Shown: in pieces, positions 5,494-6,015 of the stretch
Numbering within the stretch: position 1 is the first letter of the stretch
Layout of the letters: the number at the start of each line of letters is the position of its first letter
Assembly: GCA_012512055.1 (NCBI GenBank)
Contig: JAAZEW010000260.1
Span: 1-6,015, forward strand
DNA: 6,015 nt
Reading direction: 5' to 3'
DNA from: Bacillota bacterium
GTDB taxonomy: Bacteria > Bacillota_G > SHA-98 > UBA4971
Program-made: the position numbers and the translations under genes
Notes under the pieces: model-generated
Databases searched by the model: none
Seen by the model: the letters and a program-made list of their open reading frames with translations, nothing else
Told to the model about the DNA's origin: nothing

Positions 5494-6015
5494 ATGAATG
5501 CATTTCCTAAACTCCATAAGTATGACGGATTAGGCCTTGCCGAACTGGTACGAACTAAACAGATCTCACCCGCTGAGTTAGTTGAATATACCATAGCTCG
5601 AATTGAGACGTATAACCCCAAGATTAATGCAGTAATACACAAAATGTATGATAAGGCTCGAAAGGCTGCAGAAAACAAATTGCCGGAAGGCACCTTCATG
5701 GGAGTTCCTTTCCTCTTAAAGGATGCAACGGATACTGTAGAAGGAGAACCCACAAGCTCAGGTACTAGTATTCTACGGAATATCCCTCGATTACGAGATA
5801 ACGAAATTGTGCAACGCTACCGGGCTGCGGGTTTAATCTTCCTTGGAAAAACGAACGTGCCGGAATTCTGTCTATTGCCATATACCGAACCAAAAGCCTT
5901 TGGCCCAACCTGTAACCCGTGGGATCTAACTCGCACTGCCGGTGGTTCCAGTGGTGGTTCCGCTGCTGCAGTTGCCGCTTGCCTGGTTCCTCTGGCAGGA
6001 GGCACCGATGGCGGT
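5494..6015 (+). CDS. Amidase signature family enzyme, N-terminal part (cut by window edge)
   Basis: The reading frame is open from ATG 5494 to the window end, 174 residues without a stop. GGAGG lies 5 bases before the ATG. Seen: [20 protein letters not shown] and ISPAELVE are the standard N-terminal helices. [11 protein letters not shown] at 70-80 contains the catalytic Lys76. TSSGT follows at 88-92, then LGKTNVPEF at 117-125, and [14 protein letters not shown] at 149-162 with the cis-Ser152. The window ends in GTDGG. By the fixed 24-residue spacing in FAAH and malonamidase, the nucleophile would be Ser176, two codons outside. Known: the Lys-cisSer-Ser triad hydrolyses carboxamides to acid plus ammonia or amine; GatA and acylamide hydrolases share it. 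No signal peptide is seen. Substrate is unknown. The NVPEF and Pro-rich N-terminus look more like general amidases than GatA. It is transcribed divergently from the P1 peptidase. Confidence 0.9.
   Translation, partial: MNAFPKLHKYDGLGLAELVRTKQISPAELVEYTIARIETYNPKINAVIHKMYDKARKAAENKLPEGTFMGVPFLLKDATDTVEGEPTSSGTSILRNIPRLRDNEIVQRYRAAGLIFLGKTNVPEFCLLPYTEPKAFGPTCNPWDLTRTAGGSSGGSAAAVAACLVPLAGGTDGG

Noticed and set aside
1..6015. CRISPR array, insertion sequence or integrase attachment site
   Set aside because: No regularly spaced direct repeats, transposase motifs, terminal inverted repeats or tRNA gene were seen.

Overview
The window looks like a bacterial chromosome segment of intermediate base composition. 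It has compact genes, strong AGGAGG-type ribosome binding sites, two GTG starts and one clear extended -10 sigma-A type promoter. This style fits a Firmicutes/Clostridia-like or Synergistota-like anaerobe that lives on amino acids, but no phylogenetic marker is present, so the lineage is only a guess. I see no mobile element, tRNA, rRNA or CRISPR array.

Layout. (1) Plus strand, 1-805: the C-terminal end of a D-2-hydroxyacid (phosphoglycerate-type) dehydrogenase overlaps by 11 bases a complete KDPG/KHG-type class I aldolase (eda-like). (2) 806-969: a convergent spacer with a strong hairpin that reads as the terminator of the minus-strand transporter. (3) Minus strand, 5141 down to 970: three co-directional genes in transcription order. 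They are a P1-family (DmpA-like) aminopeptidase, a cytoplasmic GH13 alpha-amylase-family enzyme, and a GltP/DctA-type dicarboxylate/amino acid:cation symporter. Spacers of 219 and 284 bases separate them and carry palindromes and tiny ORFs, so they may be separately regulated rather than one tight operon. (4) 5142-5493: a divergent AT-rich control region. (5) Plus strand from 5494 to the window edge: the N-terminal part of an amidase-signature-family enzyme, cut off just before its predicted nucleophilic serine.

How they may work together (inference). The P1 peptidase and the divergent amidase both release small amines, amides or amino acids. The symporter carries the Arg that the family uses for acidic substrates, so it probably imports glutamate, aspartate or C4-dicarboxylates. 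The aldolase forms pyruvate from a 2-keto-acid, and its partner dehydrogenase could reduce a 2-keto acid product such as glyoxylate. Together this resembles a scavenging neighbourhood for peptides, amides and organic acids, with the GH13 enzyme as the outlier.

I found no convincing wholly new system. The points most worth checking are the palindrome cluster and tandem ribosome binding sites upstream of the symporter, substituted active-site positions in the aldolase and the P1 peptidase, and the long amidase leader.
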